From: Bacteroidota bacterium
GTDB taxonomy: Bacteria > Bacteroidota > Bacteroidia > Chitinophagales > Chitinophagaceae
DNA: 32,333 nt
Direction: 5' to 3'
Assembly: GCA_018267535.1 (NCBI GenBank)
Contig: JAFDYH010000074.1
Span: 1-32,333 of the forward strand
Below are positions 16,195-25,219 of the stretch, in pieces (the stretch's first letter is position 1; every line of letters starts with the position of its first letter). The translations under genes were made by a program, and so were the position numbers. Under the pieces are notes generated by a model, which had not been told where the DNA came from, ran no database searches, and worked only from the letters and a program-made list of their open reading frames with translations.

Positions 16195-17520
16195 ATGCTG
16201 GATAAACTATTTGGCTGGAATAAAAAAAAAGAAGAACCCGCTGCTCCGGGGCCAATCATAAATTTTGGCCGCTACTCTGACAATAATAAACCTAACGAGA
16301 AAGTCAATAAATGGAATGATGCGGATGCTTTATTCAAAGACAAAAAATATTTTGAAAGTATCGCTGCATTTTTTGAATACCTGAAAGACGATGCTGCCCA
16401 GAATGTAATTCACGAACGGGATGGAAATGGTGGACGCTTTGAATTATTCCAGGGATCTAAAATTGTAAGAGGCAGTTATGATAATGAACAATTGAAAGCA
16501 GAAGCCACTCTTGCAAAGATGTCGCAACCCAGTGTTCCGGTTATGCGCCGCTTACTGGAAATGAATTTCAATTTGTATTATGGGCGCTTTGCCATGGATA
16601 ATGAACGGCTTTGCATGCGCTTTGACAGTAATTTATCCGCGGCCAATCCGAATAAATTATATTACGGCCTGAAAGAGCTGGCAACAAAGGCCGATAAACA
16701 AGATGACCTTCTCGTACAGGATTTTACTCTACTGCAGACTATCGATACAGAGCATGTTAAGGATATCCCTGTTCAGCAAAAAGAAATTAAATACCTGTTC
16801 TGGACAAAATGGATCCAAGAAACCCTGGATTATGTCGCTACTTTAGACGCTGATAAATTTTCCGGAGGGGTTGCTTACCTGTTACTCTCCCTTGCGTACC
16901 GTCTTGACTATTTGATATCACCTGAAGGAAAATTGATGAACGAACTGGAGAAGGTGGTAGAAATTTATTTCCGAAAGGATGAACGCCCTGCACAGGAAAA
17001 AAACCGGGATATGGCAGATGCCTACCAGAAATTGGCAGCTAAAACAAAGGAAGAAATCTTCCCTTACCTCTTTTCCTCGAAATATACATTCGCTATTACT
17101 TCGCCACAGGTATATAAAACAATTGCCGACTCAATCAATACCTCCAACCAGAACATTACCTGGTACCGTGATAATAATTACCCGATTATTGCAGAAAAGA
17201 TTTGTGAATATGGCTATTCTTACTGCCAGTATTCATATAGTTTACCAAGGCCGGTTACGGAATTGTTTCATCTTTTTATGATGATCAACTACAGCGAATA
17301 CTTTTCGGCATTGGATTTACGGGAAAAATTTTATGATTCGGCAACAAAACAGTTTAGCCCCGGGGCTATTACAGAAAGAATCAAACAGGTACAGGACAAA
17401 TGGAAAACCAAGTATGTTAACCTTGATTTCCGTTTTGAAAACCTGAGATATGACAGTATGCTCAACTTTAACCTGTCATTTACCAATGAAGTTCAGTTTT
17501 TAAATATGGACAATAAGTAG
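16195..17520 (+). CDS. YbjN-like domain protein, first gene of the protease operon
   Basis: A 441-residue protein without signal peptide or membrane helix, so probably cytoplasmic. I do not know a named family for the whole protein. A segment around residues 86-180 (GSKIVRGSYDN, then RRLLEMNFNLYYGRFAMDN, then LKELATKADKQDDLL) resembles the YbjN/type III chaperone-like fold. It visibly parallels the C-terminal domain of the protease encoded next. The N-terminal stretch (about 40-65, WNDADALFKDKKYFESIAAF) looks like a tetratricopeptide-type helical pair. The C-terminal half is helical and aromatic-rich with no motif I recognise. The next gene starts 3 bases after its stop codon, so the two are almost surely co-transcribed and may bind each other through their related domains (inference). 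Confidence 0.82.
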   Translation: MLDKLFGWNKKKEEPAAPGPIINFGRYSDNNKPNEKVNKWNDADALFKDKKYFESIAAFFEYLKDDAAQNVIHERDGNGGRFELFQGSKIVRGSYDNEQLKAEATLAKMSQPSVPVMRRLLEMNFNLYYGRFAMDNERLCMRFDSNLSAANPNKLYYGLKELATKADKQDDLLVQDFTLLQTIDTEHVKDIPVQQKEIKYLFWTKWIQETLDYVATLDADKFSGGVAYLLLSLAYRLDYLISPEGKLMNELEKVVEIYFRKDERPAQEKNRDMADAYQKLAAKTKEEIFPYLFSSKYTFAITSPQVYKTIADSINTSNQNITWYRDNNYPIIAEKICEYGYSYCQYSYSLPRPVTELFHLFMMINYSEYFSALDLREKFYDSATKQFSPGAITERIKQVQDKWKTKYVNLDFRFENLRYDSMLNFNLSFTNEVQFLNMDNK

Positions 17521-17523
17521 CCT

Positions 17524-18624
17524 ATGGAAATGCAATCCATCATAGAAAATTATCAGCCTGCAATTATACAGATTGCCACACAGGGGGGAACCGGAACTGG
17601 TTTTTATGTAAAAGAATTTGACCTGATTATTACCAACAACCATGTGGTAGATACGAATGCAGAAGTAACTATTGCGGGCAAAGCGTTCGATAAAACTTTA
17701 TCAAGAGTCTGGTACACCGACCGCAAGCATGATCTTGCTTTCCTGGAAGCACCAAAAGGAGTTGATTTTCCCGAAGTAAAACTGGGCCGGTATGAAACCA
17801 TGAAAGACGGTGATGATGTTGTAGCTATCGGTCATCCTTATGGGCTAAACTACACGGCCACACAGGGGGTTATTTCCAAAGTAGATCGTATCCGCGAGGG
17901 GTTAAAGTACATACAAATTGATGCGGCCATTAATCCTGGTAATAGTGGCGGCCCTTTGGTAAATCAGCAGGGAGAAATTATTGGCGTTAATTCATTTATT
18001 ATCCGGGGCGGCGATAATCTTGGCTTTGCCTTACCGGTAAATTATTTGCGGGAGGCATTGCTGCTGTATATCCCGAACAAAGGACAACCATCCACAAGGT
18101 GTTTCAGTTGCGATTACCTGGTATTGCCTTCCAATATTGATTCATTAAAATATTGCCCGAGTTGTGGTACAGAAGTAACATTGCCCCAGTTGCCTGAAAA
18201 AGAAGCGGAGCCTGTTGGCACCGCCAAGCTGATCGAAGAGATATTAAGAGACCTGGGTAAAGATGTAAAACTGGCTCGTGAAGGTGTGAACAACTGGTCA
18301 GTGAAAGAAGGTTCTGCCAAAATCAGGATTGTTTATAATCCCGAAAATTATTTTGTGGCAGGGGATGCCTATCTCTGTCAATTACCTGCTGACGCAGCGA
18401 AAATAAAACCGCTTTATCAATTCCTGCTTAAGGAGAATTATTCGTTAAACGGGCTTGTATTAAGCTGTGTTAAGCAGAATATTGTTTTATCCCGCATCAT
18501 GTATGACCTGGATATAACAAAAGAGAGCGGCGCTGCCTCTTTCCAGCAACTTTTTAAAAAAGCAGATGATTATGATGATTTCCTGAAAAAGGAATATGGT
18601 TGTTTGGACCGGCTGGAAGAATAA
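17524..18624 (+). CDS. Cytoplasmic trypsin-like serine protease with zinc ribbon and YbjN-like domain
   Basis: A 366-residue protein in three parts. Residues 1-185 form a Deg/HtrA-like chymotrypsin-fold protease with an intact triad: His40 (TNNHVVD), Asp70 (RKHDLAFLE) and Ser141 (NPGNSGGP). Residues 193-214 form a zinc ribbon with two CxxC knuckles (CFSC and CPSC). Residues about 228-366 form a YbjN-like domain similar to that of the preceding gene product. There is no signal peptide and no PDZ domain, so unlike DegP or DegS it should act in the cytoplasm, and substrate choice may rest on the zinc ribbon and the C-terminal domain. The start lies 3 bases after the upstream stop, and a terminator follows at 18675. 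The substrate is unknown; a quality-control or stress role is a guess. Confidence 0.9.
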   Translation: MEMQSIIENYQPAIIQIATQGGTGTGFYVKEFDLIITNNHVVDTNAEVTIAGKAFDKTLSRVWYTDRKHDLAFLEAPKGVDFPEVKLGRYETMKDGDDVVAIGHPYGLNYTATQGVISKVDRIREGLKYIQIDAAINPGNSGGPLVNQQGEIIGVNSFIIRGGDNLGFALPVNYLREALLLYIPNKGQPSTRCFSCDYLVLPSNIDSLKYCPSCGTEVTLPQLPEKEAEPVGTAKLIEEILRDLGKDVKLAREGVNNWSVKEGSAKIRIVYNPENYFVAGDAYLCQLPADAAKIKPLYQFLLKENYSLNGLVLSCVKQNIVLSRIMYDLDITKESGAASFQQLFKKADDYDDFLKKEYGCLDRLEE

Positions 18625-18674
18625 AGCCAGGATACTGAATACTTGCATTTATATAAAATAATTTCAATCTTTAT

Positions 18675-18718
18675 AGTCGCTTTAGCTAACCTTCAAAAGG
18701 AAGAAGCGGCTTTTTTTT
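18675..18718 (+). terminator. Intrinsic terminator of the YbjN-protease operon
   Basis: AGTCGCTT (18675-18682) pairs with AAGCGGCT (18704-18711), with one G-U pair. A smaller inner CCTT/AGG hairpin is possible, and eight T follow (18711-18718). It separates the protease operon from the large secreted-protein gene. Confidence 0.8.
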
Positions 18719-18734
18719 ATTTAAAACCATTCGT

Positions 18735-21320
18735 ATGAAGACCACCGCCCGGACTATCGCATTATTTGCATCATTTTTGTTTACTACAGCTTTCCTTTAC
18801 CCGCAGCAACGGCAGCCCTTTAACCAAAATGCACCAGGAAGTAGCCCTTCTCCAACGATAGGTAAGGCAGGTAACGGCAACTGGTCATTTGAGCTTGGAA
18901 CCGGAGCTTCATTCGGGTTAAAAAGCAATGAAACTACATTGTTCAGGGGTAATAGCATGACGACAAAAATGTCGGGTCATTATTATTTTGGAAATATCGG
19001 CCTGGGTGTTACAACGGGTATTACTCCCGGTACAATGAGTAGTAATGCCGTTAATAAATTCATTGCAGACCGAAAATTTCCACAGGATCAGTTACAGATA
19101 TCCAAAATCAATCCATTTAATAGTTATTTTTTATTCGGCCCTTCGTTTCGTTTTGGTGGTAAAGTCTATGTAAGTGGTGACCTGCAGGCCGGTTTATTTG
19201 TTAATAATCCGGGTGGTTTAAATATTGTTCAACAAGGGTCTGCCCGTTCAATATATCGGTTTGACGGAGGCGAAAAAAATATTTTTCCCGGCTTCTCCGG
19301 AAGTGTTAGTATAAATTATCCTTTGAACAGAACTACTCACTTTTTTATCAATACCGATTACCTGCAATCAAAATCATCCATCCGGCTATTTGATCCGCAG
19401 GGGGGAATTGATATTCCTACACAGGTGAATCGCGATGTAAAACTGCTGACAGCGGGAGTTGGAATAATAAAATCGTTTGGAAGACGACATGAGACACCAG
19501 GCGGAATGGCCGCCGGAAGAAAACATATCGGTAATGTGAAGTATGAAGAAATTAAAGCAGCAGGCCGAATCATTGATCCGGAAAACAATTCCGGAATAGT
19601 ATTATCGCGTGACGCACAAAGTGGGCTGGCAACAGGAAGAAGGTATCGGCCCGGTCAGCCGGTGTATGGCAATATCTCAAGCCGGCCGAACGAAAACTGC
19701 GGACCAGTGACGCTGACTTCAACTAACCCCGATGGTACTATAGAACAAAGAACATTTGCCTGCCCTGCTGATGCCGCACAATATAATCAGCGCATAAGCA
19801 TGAACGTAACAACCCCAAAGCAAACACAGGGCGCTACGTTTGGAGAAAAAGTAAGTGCAGGATTGCATGCACCCGGTAATGCTGTGGCACAAGGAACAGC
19901 CAGGGGTTTTATTTCAGGGACTTTGTTATGGGCCAGTGATAACCCGACAGGCATTGTTACTAATGAAATGGCAGCTGTAAGCTCAGTAAGTACCCTGTCT
20001 GGCGGACATGGCGGTGCTGCTTCGGCTTCCTATGCAGCAACGGGTAGAATGAATAATGAAGAAGGCCTGCAGGTTGTAGTTGCAACTCTTTACTCAAGGG
20101 AATCTGCCAGCGGTATGGCTACCGGGAAAAGACAATACCAGCCTGTATATAATGAAGAAAATAATAGTACCTGTACGGACTGTGCAGTAACTGCAAAACT
20201 TATAGCACACGAACTGACGCATGTAGTACAACAATCCGGCGGGTCAGCAAAAAGCGGTATAAAAGAGGGGAGGTTATGTGGAAACACAACCCATTTTTTT
20301 GTAACTCTGAACAATGCTGATAATGGGCAGCCGGTTGCCAAAACAAAACCTGATTCATGCGGCAATTTTTGGTTCGACAATATTCCTGTCGGCGACTATA
20401 TCATTCGTGTAAAAGGTGAAGTCGTGGTTCAGAAAGATTATCAGGTAAATATAAATAGTGAGGGTAAGTATGATGTGGCAGGTGAATTACTGGCCGGAGA
20501 TGATCAGTTAATAGTACAGCTAGATAACAAAAAGAATGATAGTGGCAATCAAAGCGCCAAAGTAATAGTGCGGGGCTGGAATCCGGAAAAAAAGGAATTA
20601 ATTACAGACTATACTGACAAAAATCTGCCGCCAGGTTTACTTACTGGTGGTGCAATCCTTTCTTCGGCGTTCATAGCAGGAACACCGATAGGAGGTGTTA
20701 TTGTAAAAGGAGGAAAGAATCCGGGAGGGAATTTGCGCACAATACAAACCAATGAATATGGAGAATTTGAATTTGCCGGCCTTGAGAAAGGAAACTATAC
20801 CATTTCAGCAGAATTAAAATATACAATAGATGAAGCGGCAATACTAATCATCGGGCCGGATGCAGCAGAAAATATTGTAACCAGTGAATCGAATTTAAAA
20901 AATGAAGTTGCACGCAAAGGATGGGATGGAACAATAAAGGGTAGCATTGATAACGAAAGTATTCAACCACAATTAAAGGCACAGAATAATAATACTGTCA
21001 GAAGCAATCGAACGGAGCTACATAGTATTTTGGTTGAAGCCGACCTGGATGGAGATGGAAAGTATGAAACAGAAGTAACAAGCAAAATAACCGATGAAAT
21101 ACTTATTGATGAAAATGCTAATGAAATTACTCCTGCACAAAAAGCTGGTGTCAGTACATCAAGAAGCAATATCCGTAACCGGTCTGCTCTTCAGATGATC
21201 AGCGACGGGTTATACATAAGCTATGGTACAGCAATAGTTAATGGCAGGGAGGTTTTTGTAAAATCTGTTTTAAAAGCAAAACATGATACTGCAAAGAATG
21301 CAATCGGTAATATCCGGTAA
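18735..21320 (+). CDS. Large secreted protein with HELTHVVQQ motif and prealbumin-like domains
   Basis: An 861-residue protein with a signal peptide (RTIALFASFLFTTAFLYPQQ). Residues about 45-260 are strand-rich and glycine-rich, like a small outer-membrane barrel (WSFELGTGASFGL, YYFGNIGLGVTTGI). A central region holds two copies of SGxATGxR...PVY (near residues 295 and 457). Next comes LIAHELTHVVQQSGG with H492, E493 and H496, an HExxH site identical to the hallmark of DUF4157 (eCIS core) proteins; I do not see the rest of that domain upstream of it. Two carboxypeptidase-regulatory or prealbumin-like beta domains follow (near 510-560, ending GNFWFDNIPVGDYIIRVKG, and near 650-695, with GEFEFAGLEKGNYTISAEL). 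The ending is helical and polar. It could be a surface metalloprotease or a structural protein; its function is not known. Confidence 0.8.
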   Translation: MKTTARTIALFASFLFTTAFLYPQQRQPFNQNAPGSSPSPTIGKAGNGNWSFELGTGASFGLKSNETTLFRGNSMTTKMSGHYYFGNIGLGVTTGITPGTMSSNAVNKFIADRKFPQDQLQISKINPFNSYFLFGPSFRFGGKVYVSGDLQAGLFVNNPGGLNIVQQGSARSIYRFDGGEKNIFPGFSGSVSINYPLNRTTHFFINTDYLQSKSSIRLFDPQGGIDIPTQVNRDVKLLTAGVGIIKSFGRRHETPGGMAAGRKHIGNVKYEEIKAAGRIIDPENNSGIVLSRDAQSGLATGRRYRPGQPVYGNISSRPNENCGPVTLTSTNPDGTIEQRTFACPADAAQYNQRISMNVTTPKQTQGATFGEKVSAGLHAPGNAVAQGTARGFISGTLLWASDNPTGIVTNEMAAVSSVSTLSGGHGGAASASYAATGRMNNEEGLQVVVATLYSRESASGMATGKRQYQPVYNEENNSTCTDCAVTAKLIAHELTHVVQQSGGSAKSGIKEGRLCGNTTHFFVTLNNADNGQPVAKTKPDSCGNFWFDNIPVGDYIIRVKGEVVVQKDYQVNINSEGKYDVAGELLAGDDQLIVQLDNKKNDSGNQSAKVIVRGWNPEKKELITDYTDKNLPPGLLTGGAILSSAFIAGTPIGGVIVKGGKNPGGNLRTIQTNEYGEFEFAGLEKGNYTISAELKYTIDEAAILIIGPDAAENIVTSESNLKNEVARKGWDGTIKGSIDNESIQPQLKAQNNNTVRSNRTELHSILVEADLDGDGKYETEVTSKITDEILIDENANEITPAQKAGVSTSRSNIRNRSALQMISDGLYISYGTAIVNGREVFVKSVLKAKHDTAKNAIGNIR

Positions 21321-21373
21321 AGCTTTTCTGTCAGCATCTGCTGCTGCATTCGAATTTGAGTAGTTTTGTAAAA

Positions 21374-21850
21374 ATGTACAAAAAACATCTTTCCAAAGAA
21401 CAGGCACTTCAAAAACTCAGGCACTATTGTGGTTACCAGGAACGATCGCACCAAGAAGTAAAATCAAAGCTTTATGAACTGGGTATACGCAAGGCTGATC
21501 ATGATGAATTGCTTTCTGTTTTAATTGAGGAAAATTATTTGAATGAGGAGCGTTTTGCTATCGCCTTTGCAGGGGGAAAATTCAGGATGAAACAATGGGG
21601 CCGTGTGAAAATAAAATATGAGCTGAAACAAAGGCAGGTAAGTGAGTTTAATATAAAAAGGGCATTGAAGCAGATAGATGAAGAAACCTATCGGCAAACA
21701 CTGCTTGAATTAGCAGAAGAAAAATATACTGATATAAAAAATGAACAGTGGATCGTTCGCAGGAAGAAAACAATAGATTACCTGCTGCAGAAAGGGTTTG
21801 AACCGGAATTGGTAAATCAGATAGTAAAACAAATAACCAGCGATAATTAA
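21374..21850 (+). CDS. recX: Regulatory protein RecX
   Basis: About 158 residues. The three-helix repeats of RecX are visible: ALQKLRHYCGYQERSHQEVKSKLYELG, then a segment with LIEENYLNEERFAIAFAGGKFRMKQWG and KIKYELKQRQV, then YLLQKGFEPELVNQIV. RecX binds RecA filaments and limits recombinase activity. I chose ATG 21374 over the in-frame TTG at 21356 because an exact -7 element, TAGTTTTG, occupies 21361-21368, inside the longer version. A promoter there would give an almost leaderless message. recA is not in the window. It is convergent with the DinB-family gene. Confidence 0.93.
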   Translation: MYKKHLSKEQALQKLRHYCGYQERSHQEVKSKLYELGIRKADHDELLSVLIEENYLNEERFAIAFAGGKFRMKQWGRVKIKYELKQRQVSEFNIKRALKQIDEETYRQTLLELAEEKYTDIKNEQWIVRRKKTIDYLLQKGFEPELVNQIVKQITSDN

Positions 21851-21901
21851 GCAGGTAATAACAGATAATTGTCTCAACAGAGATAAGCCCTTTATAACAT
21901 C

Positions 21902-22396
21902 CTACTCCTTTTTGCTTTTTAATAAAAGCAGTTGTCCCAGGTGGTTGGCCAAATGATTCGTCCTGTTAATCAAAACATTTAGCTTGTTCCGGTGAGGTTG
22001 TGTAGCAAATTCTTCTGCTGATACGATGGTATGTTTTTGCAGCCAATCGTTGGCATTCATTTTCAGAAAATGAGATTCAAGTATATCATTTATTTCTTTC
22101 CAGTATTGTCGAATTAACACTGCTGATGGTTTTTGAAGACCTGATTTATCGGGATTTGTTACAAATATTTCCTCCAGTTCCGGATGTCGTTTTTGACCCA
22201 ATTCAAGTATAGGCAGCATCGCATCATGAACTGCTGCCAAATGGCCGATCAAATAAATTCCGCTGTTTTTTCCTGGTGCTATTTCCTGGTATAGTTGTTC
22301 ATCACTCCAATCTGCCAGCAATGCATCTACTTTTTTTATATGGCCAAGCCATGCGTCAACGATCAGCTTGACAATAAAGTCAGATTGATTTTGCAT
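21902..22396 (-). CDS. DinB-family (DUF664-like) four-helix protein
   Basis: A 164-residue soluble protein with the four-helix layout of the DinB/YfiT superfamily. Helix 1 is IVKLIVDAWLGHIKKVDALL. Helix 2 carries IYLIGHLAAVHDAML, and the last helix NRTNHLANHLGQLLLL. Conserved histidines in the second and last helices (GHLAAVHD, NHLANHLGQ) are the usual metal-binding positions of this superfamily. Members include damage-inducible proteins and thiol transferases such as bacillithiol transferase; sequence does not tell which applies here. It is transcribed alone, divergent from the dehydrogenase-like lipoprotein and convergent with recX. Confidence 0.82.
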   Translation of the reverse strand: MQNQSDFIVKLIVDAWLGHIKKVDALLADWSDEQLYQEIAPGKNSGIYLIGHLAAVHDAMLPILELGQKRHPELEEIFVTNPDKSGLQKPSAVLIRQYWKEINDILESHFLKMNANDWLQKHTIVSAEEFATQPHRNKLNVLINRTNHLANHLGQLLLLKSKKE

Positions 22397-22528
22397 ATTT
22401 TATTGTTGAATAGTTATGCAATTTAAAGCCGGTAAGTGATTTCAGCCAACTTTCTCTTTCAGGAGGAGAATGTTGCACCGGAATGGTGATAAATCAATAT
22501 TTTTAATCTTTTGAATAATTTATTCATC

Positions 22529-25174
22529 ATGAAAGTATTTTCTTCCCTCTTCGCTTGTCTTTTAATATTATTGGTTGCCTGTAAGGATAAACAGGAAAGC
22601 GCTTCCGTACCTGTTAAAAAAGTACCGATTGACTCTTTGGCTAAAGCATTAAACTGGCCATCGGAATTAAAAGTATCTGCTTTTGCAGGGCCGGATCTTA
22701 CTCCAAGTCCCGCCTGTATTGCTGCTGCTGCTACAGGGGAAGTATATGTGGGTGTCGATATGATTGGTTCTTTGGGAAAGCAACCTGGCCGCGGCATGAT
22801 AGTAAAACTGGAAGATCGTGACAATGACGGCATCATGGACCATCATACAGAATTTGCTGTAGTGGACAATCCACGCGGCATTCTTCCTGTTGGAAATAAG
22901 CTATATGTATTGCATACTGTTTTTAATGATAGCTTGGCTGCCGGAATGGACCTTGTTGTATTTGAAGATAAAGACAACGATGGAAAAGCAGATGGCCCTT
23001 CAACACCTTTGATCGAACATATCAGCAATGTAAATTATATCAGAAGCCGCGGAACCGATCATGCAACAAATGGTATCCGGATGGGTATCGACGGATGGAT
23101 TTATATTGCTGTTGGTGATTTTGGTTTTCATGAAGCAGTGGACCGGGAAGGAAAAAAGCTAACCATGCAGGGCGGCGGTATCGTCCGGGTAAGACCAGAT
23201 GGTAAAGAAATGGAAATCTATTCACATGGCACAAGAAATATTTATGATGTTGCTATTGATCCATACATGAATATTTTTACAAGGGATAATACCAACGATG
23301 GGGGCGGATGGAACATTCGCTTTTCCCACCATATACAATCCGGGGAATATGGTTACCCATTATTGTTTAAGCATTTTACTGAAGAAATAATTCCTGCAAT
23401 GGTTGACCTGGGTGGTGGTTCTGGAACGGGATGCCTTTTTATGGATGATCCTGTATGGCCAGAGAAATTCAATCATATACCGATGATGGCAGATTGGGGA
23501 AGAAGTGAAGTATATATCCATCGCATTACTCCTTCTGGTGCCAGCTTCACACAAAAGGATGAAAGTTTTTTTAAACTTCCACAGGTAACAGATCTTGATG
23601 TAGATGGTTCGGGCCGGTTATATATGTCAGCATGGGATGGCGCAGGTTATGAAGGCGATTCAAGCAAGGGCTTTGTTATCCGCGTAGTGCCTGCTAACTG
23701 GCAATATAAAAAATTTCCTGATGTAACATCCGCTTCAGTATCTGATTTAATTGTTTTATTAAAAACAGACGCTGCTGTTGCGAGATTGGCGGCCCAACAG
23801 GAGCTGCTTACAAGAAAAAATGATGAAGTCGTTAAAGCTGCCTGGGAACTGGCTGCTGATAAAAGCGCTCCATTATATGCACGTGTCGCCGGCATCTTTA
23901 CTTACGCACAAGCTGCCGGAAAAGATGGAATTAAAAACCTGGTACAGCTAACCAATGATGAAAGCGTAAAAGAATTTGCATTGCGTGCTTTGGCGGATAG
24001 AAAACCATTAGTAAAAGATGTTCCTGTTGAACCTTTCATCAATGCAATAAAAGAAACCACATCACCACGAGTGGAAGCTGCTGCTATTATTGGTTTAGGG
24101 CGGCTGGGAAAAACAGAAGCAGCAAAGGAATTATTAAAAATACCTGTCCCGGCTTCATTTGTCGCCCCGGCTAAAGGTACAGAAGGGCCACATGCTACGC
24201 CCAACACAGATATCATCCCCGCACATCTTGCTGTGCATTCATTAGTAGAATTAAATGCCGGGGATGATTGTATTGCGGCAATCAATTCTTCCAGCTCAAC
24301 GATTGCACTCTGGGCTTTGCGTTATATGCATGATGAAAAGGTTATAAATGGACTGATTGCCGCTTATAATCATTCACAGGATAAAAAACTAAAAGACCAG
24401 CTATTAGTTACATTAGCCCGTCTTTATAATATGGAAACTCCGTATGATGGTTCTACCTGGTGGAGCACAAGACCGGATGGACATGGCCCTTATTATAAAC
24501 CTACCACATGGAAAGAGTCGGATAAAATAAAAGCATTTTTAAAAGAAGAATGGCGCAAATCAACTGCGGCCGGCAAACAATTTTTTGCTGATCTCAACGG
24601 TAAAATGCAAATGCACATCACCGAATTTGGTGGTGAAGACAAAGAAGAGGAAAACCCGGAAGAAGAGGAGGCAAAAGTAGATTTTGAAAAAATAAAAAAT
24701 AAAAAGGGGCAGATTGGCCAGTCTTCCATTGAAGATATACTACTGGCAATGGACAAAATAAAAGGTGACCCCACAGCCGGTAAAGCGATATTTGTTCAGC
24801 AGGGGTGCATAACCTGCCATAGCACAAAGAAAGGAGAGCCATTAAAAGGCCCATTCATGGGGCAAATTGGTTCTATTATGAACCGTAAACAAATTGCCGA
24901 ATCCATTCTTAAACCCAACGCATCCATTTCACAGGGATTCGCTACGGTAGTAATAACTACAAAAGAGGGTAAGACAACAACCGGTTTTGTAACGGGCGAA
25001 TCATCGGATAAAATAACAATACGGGATATTACCGGTAAAACACATTCGATCAACACAACCGATATACAAACGCGGAAAGAAATGGAAACATCTATGATGC
25101 CAACAGGCCTTGCAAACCCGTTATCATATGAAGAATTTGCTTCGCTGATTACATGGCTATCAGAACAGAAGTAA
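22529..25174 (+). CDS. Lipoprotein with sugar-dehydrogenase-like propeller, HEAT repeats and cytochrome c
   Basis: An 881-residue lipoprotein: the signal LFACLLILLVACKDKQ ends in the lipobox LVAC. Residues about 40-395 form a glucose/sorbosone dehydrogenase-type beta-propeller with calcium-loop-like repeats (DRDNDGIMDH, DKDNDGKAD). HEAT-like helical repeats follow (about 410-620), then an acidic linker (EDKEEENPEEEEAK). The C-terminal cytochrome c domain has heme-binding C760, C763 and H764 (CITCH) and probable axial Met857 (SMMPTGL). This order is that of the PVC-type membrane-bound dehydrogenases with a C-terminal heme-binding domain, found also in Bacteroidota. It probably oxidises a sugar or polyol outside the inner membrane and passes electrons to its own heme. 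The start is ATG 22529, not the in-frame TTG at 22511. Confidence 0.9.
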   Translation: MKVFSSLFACLLILLVACKDKQESASVPVKKVPIDSLAKALNWPSELKVSAFAGPDLTPSPACIAAAATGEVYVGVDMIGSLGKQPGRGMIVKLEDRDNDGIMDHHTEFAVVDNPRGILPVGNKLYVLHTVFNDSLAAGMDLVVFEDKDNDGKADGPSTPLIEHISNVNYIRSRGTDHATNGIRMGIDGWIYIAVGDFGFHEAVDREGKKLTMQGGGIVRVRPDGKEMEIYSHGTRNIYDVAIDPYMNIFTRDNTNDGGGWNIRFSHHIQSGEYGYPLLFKHFTEEIIPAMVDLGGGSGTGCLFMDDPVWPEKFNHIPMMADWGRSEVYIHRITPSGASFTQKDESFFKLPQVTDLDVDGSGRLYMSAWDGAGYEGDSSKGFVIRVVPANWQYKKFPDVTSASVSDLIVLLKTDAAVARLAAQQELLTRKNDEVVKAAWELAADKSAPLYARVAGIFTYAQAAGKDGIKNLVQLTNDESVKEFALRALADRKPLVKDVPVEPFINAIKETTSPRVEAAAIIGLGRLGKTEAAKELLKIPVPASFVAPAKGTEGPHATPNTDIIPAHLAVHSLVELNAGDDCIAAINSSSSTIALWALRYMHDEKVINGLIAAYNHSQDKKLKDQLLVTLARLYNMETPYDGSTWWSTRPDGHGPYYKPTTWKESDKIKAFLKEEWRKSTAAGKQFFADLNGKMQMHITEFGGEDKEEENPEEEEAKVDFEKIKNKKGQIGQSSIEDILLAMDKIKGDPTAGKAIFVQQGCITCHSTKKGEPLKGPFMGQIGSIMNRKQIAESILKPNASISQGFATVVITTKEGKTTTGFVTGESSDKITIRDITGKTHSINTTDIQTRKEMETSMMPTGLANPLSYEEFASLITWLSEQK

Positions 25175-25219
25175 TAAATAAGGAGGGCTGGTGAATATCG
25201 GGGTTGTTTAAGTAAAATA

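Noticed and set aside
18735-21320. Injection-system (eCIS) toxin or core protein
   Set aside because: Only the HELTHVVQQ site matches; there are no sheath, tube, spike or AAA genes nearby, and the protein has a Sec-type signal peptide.
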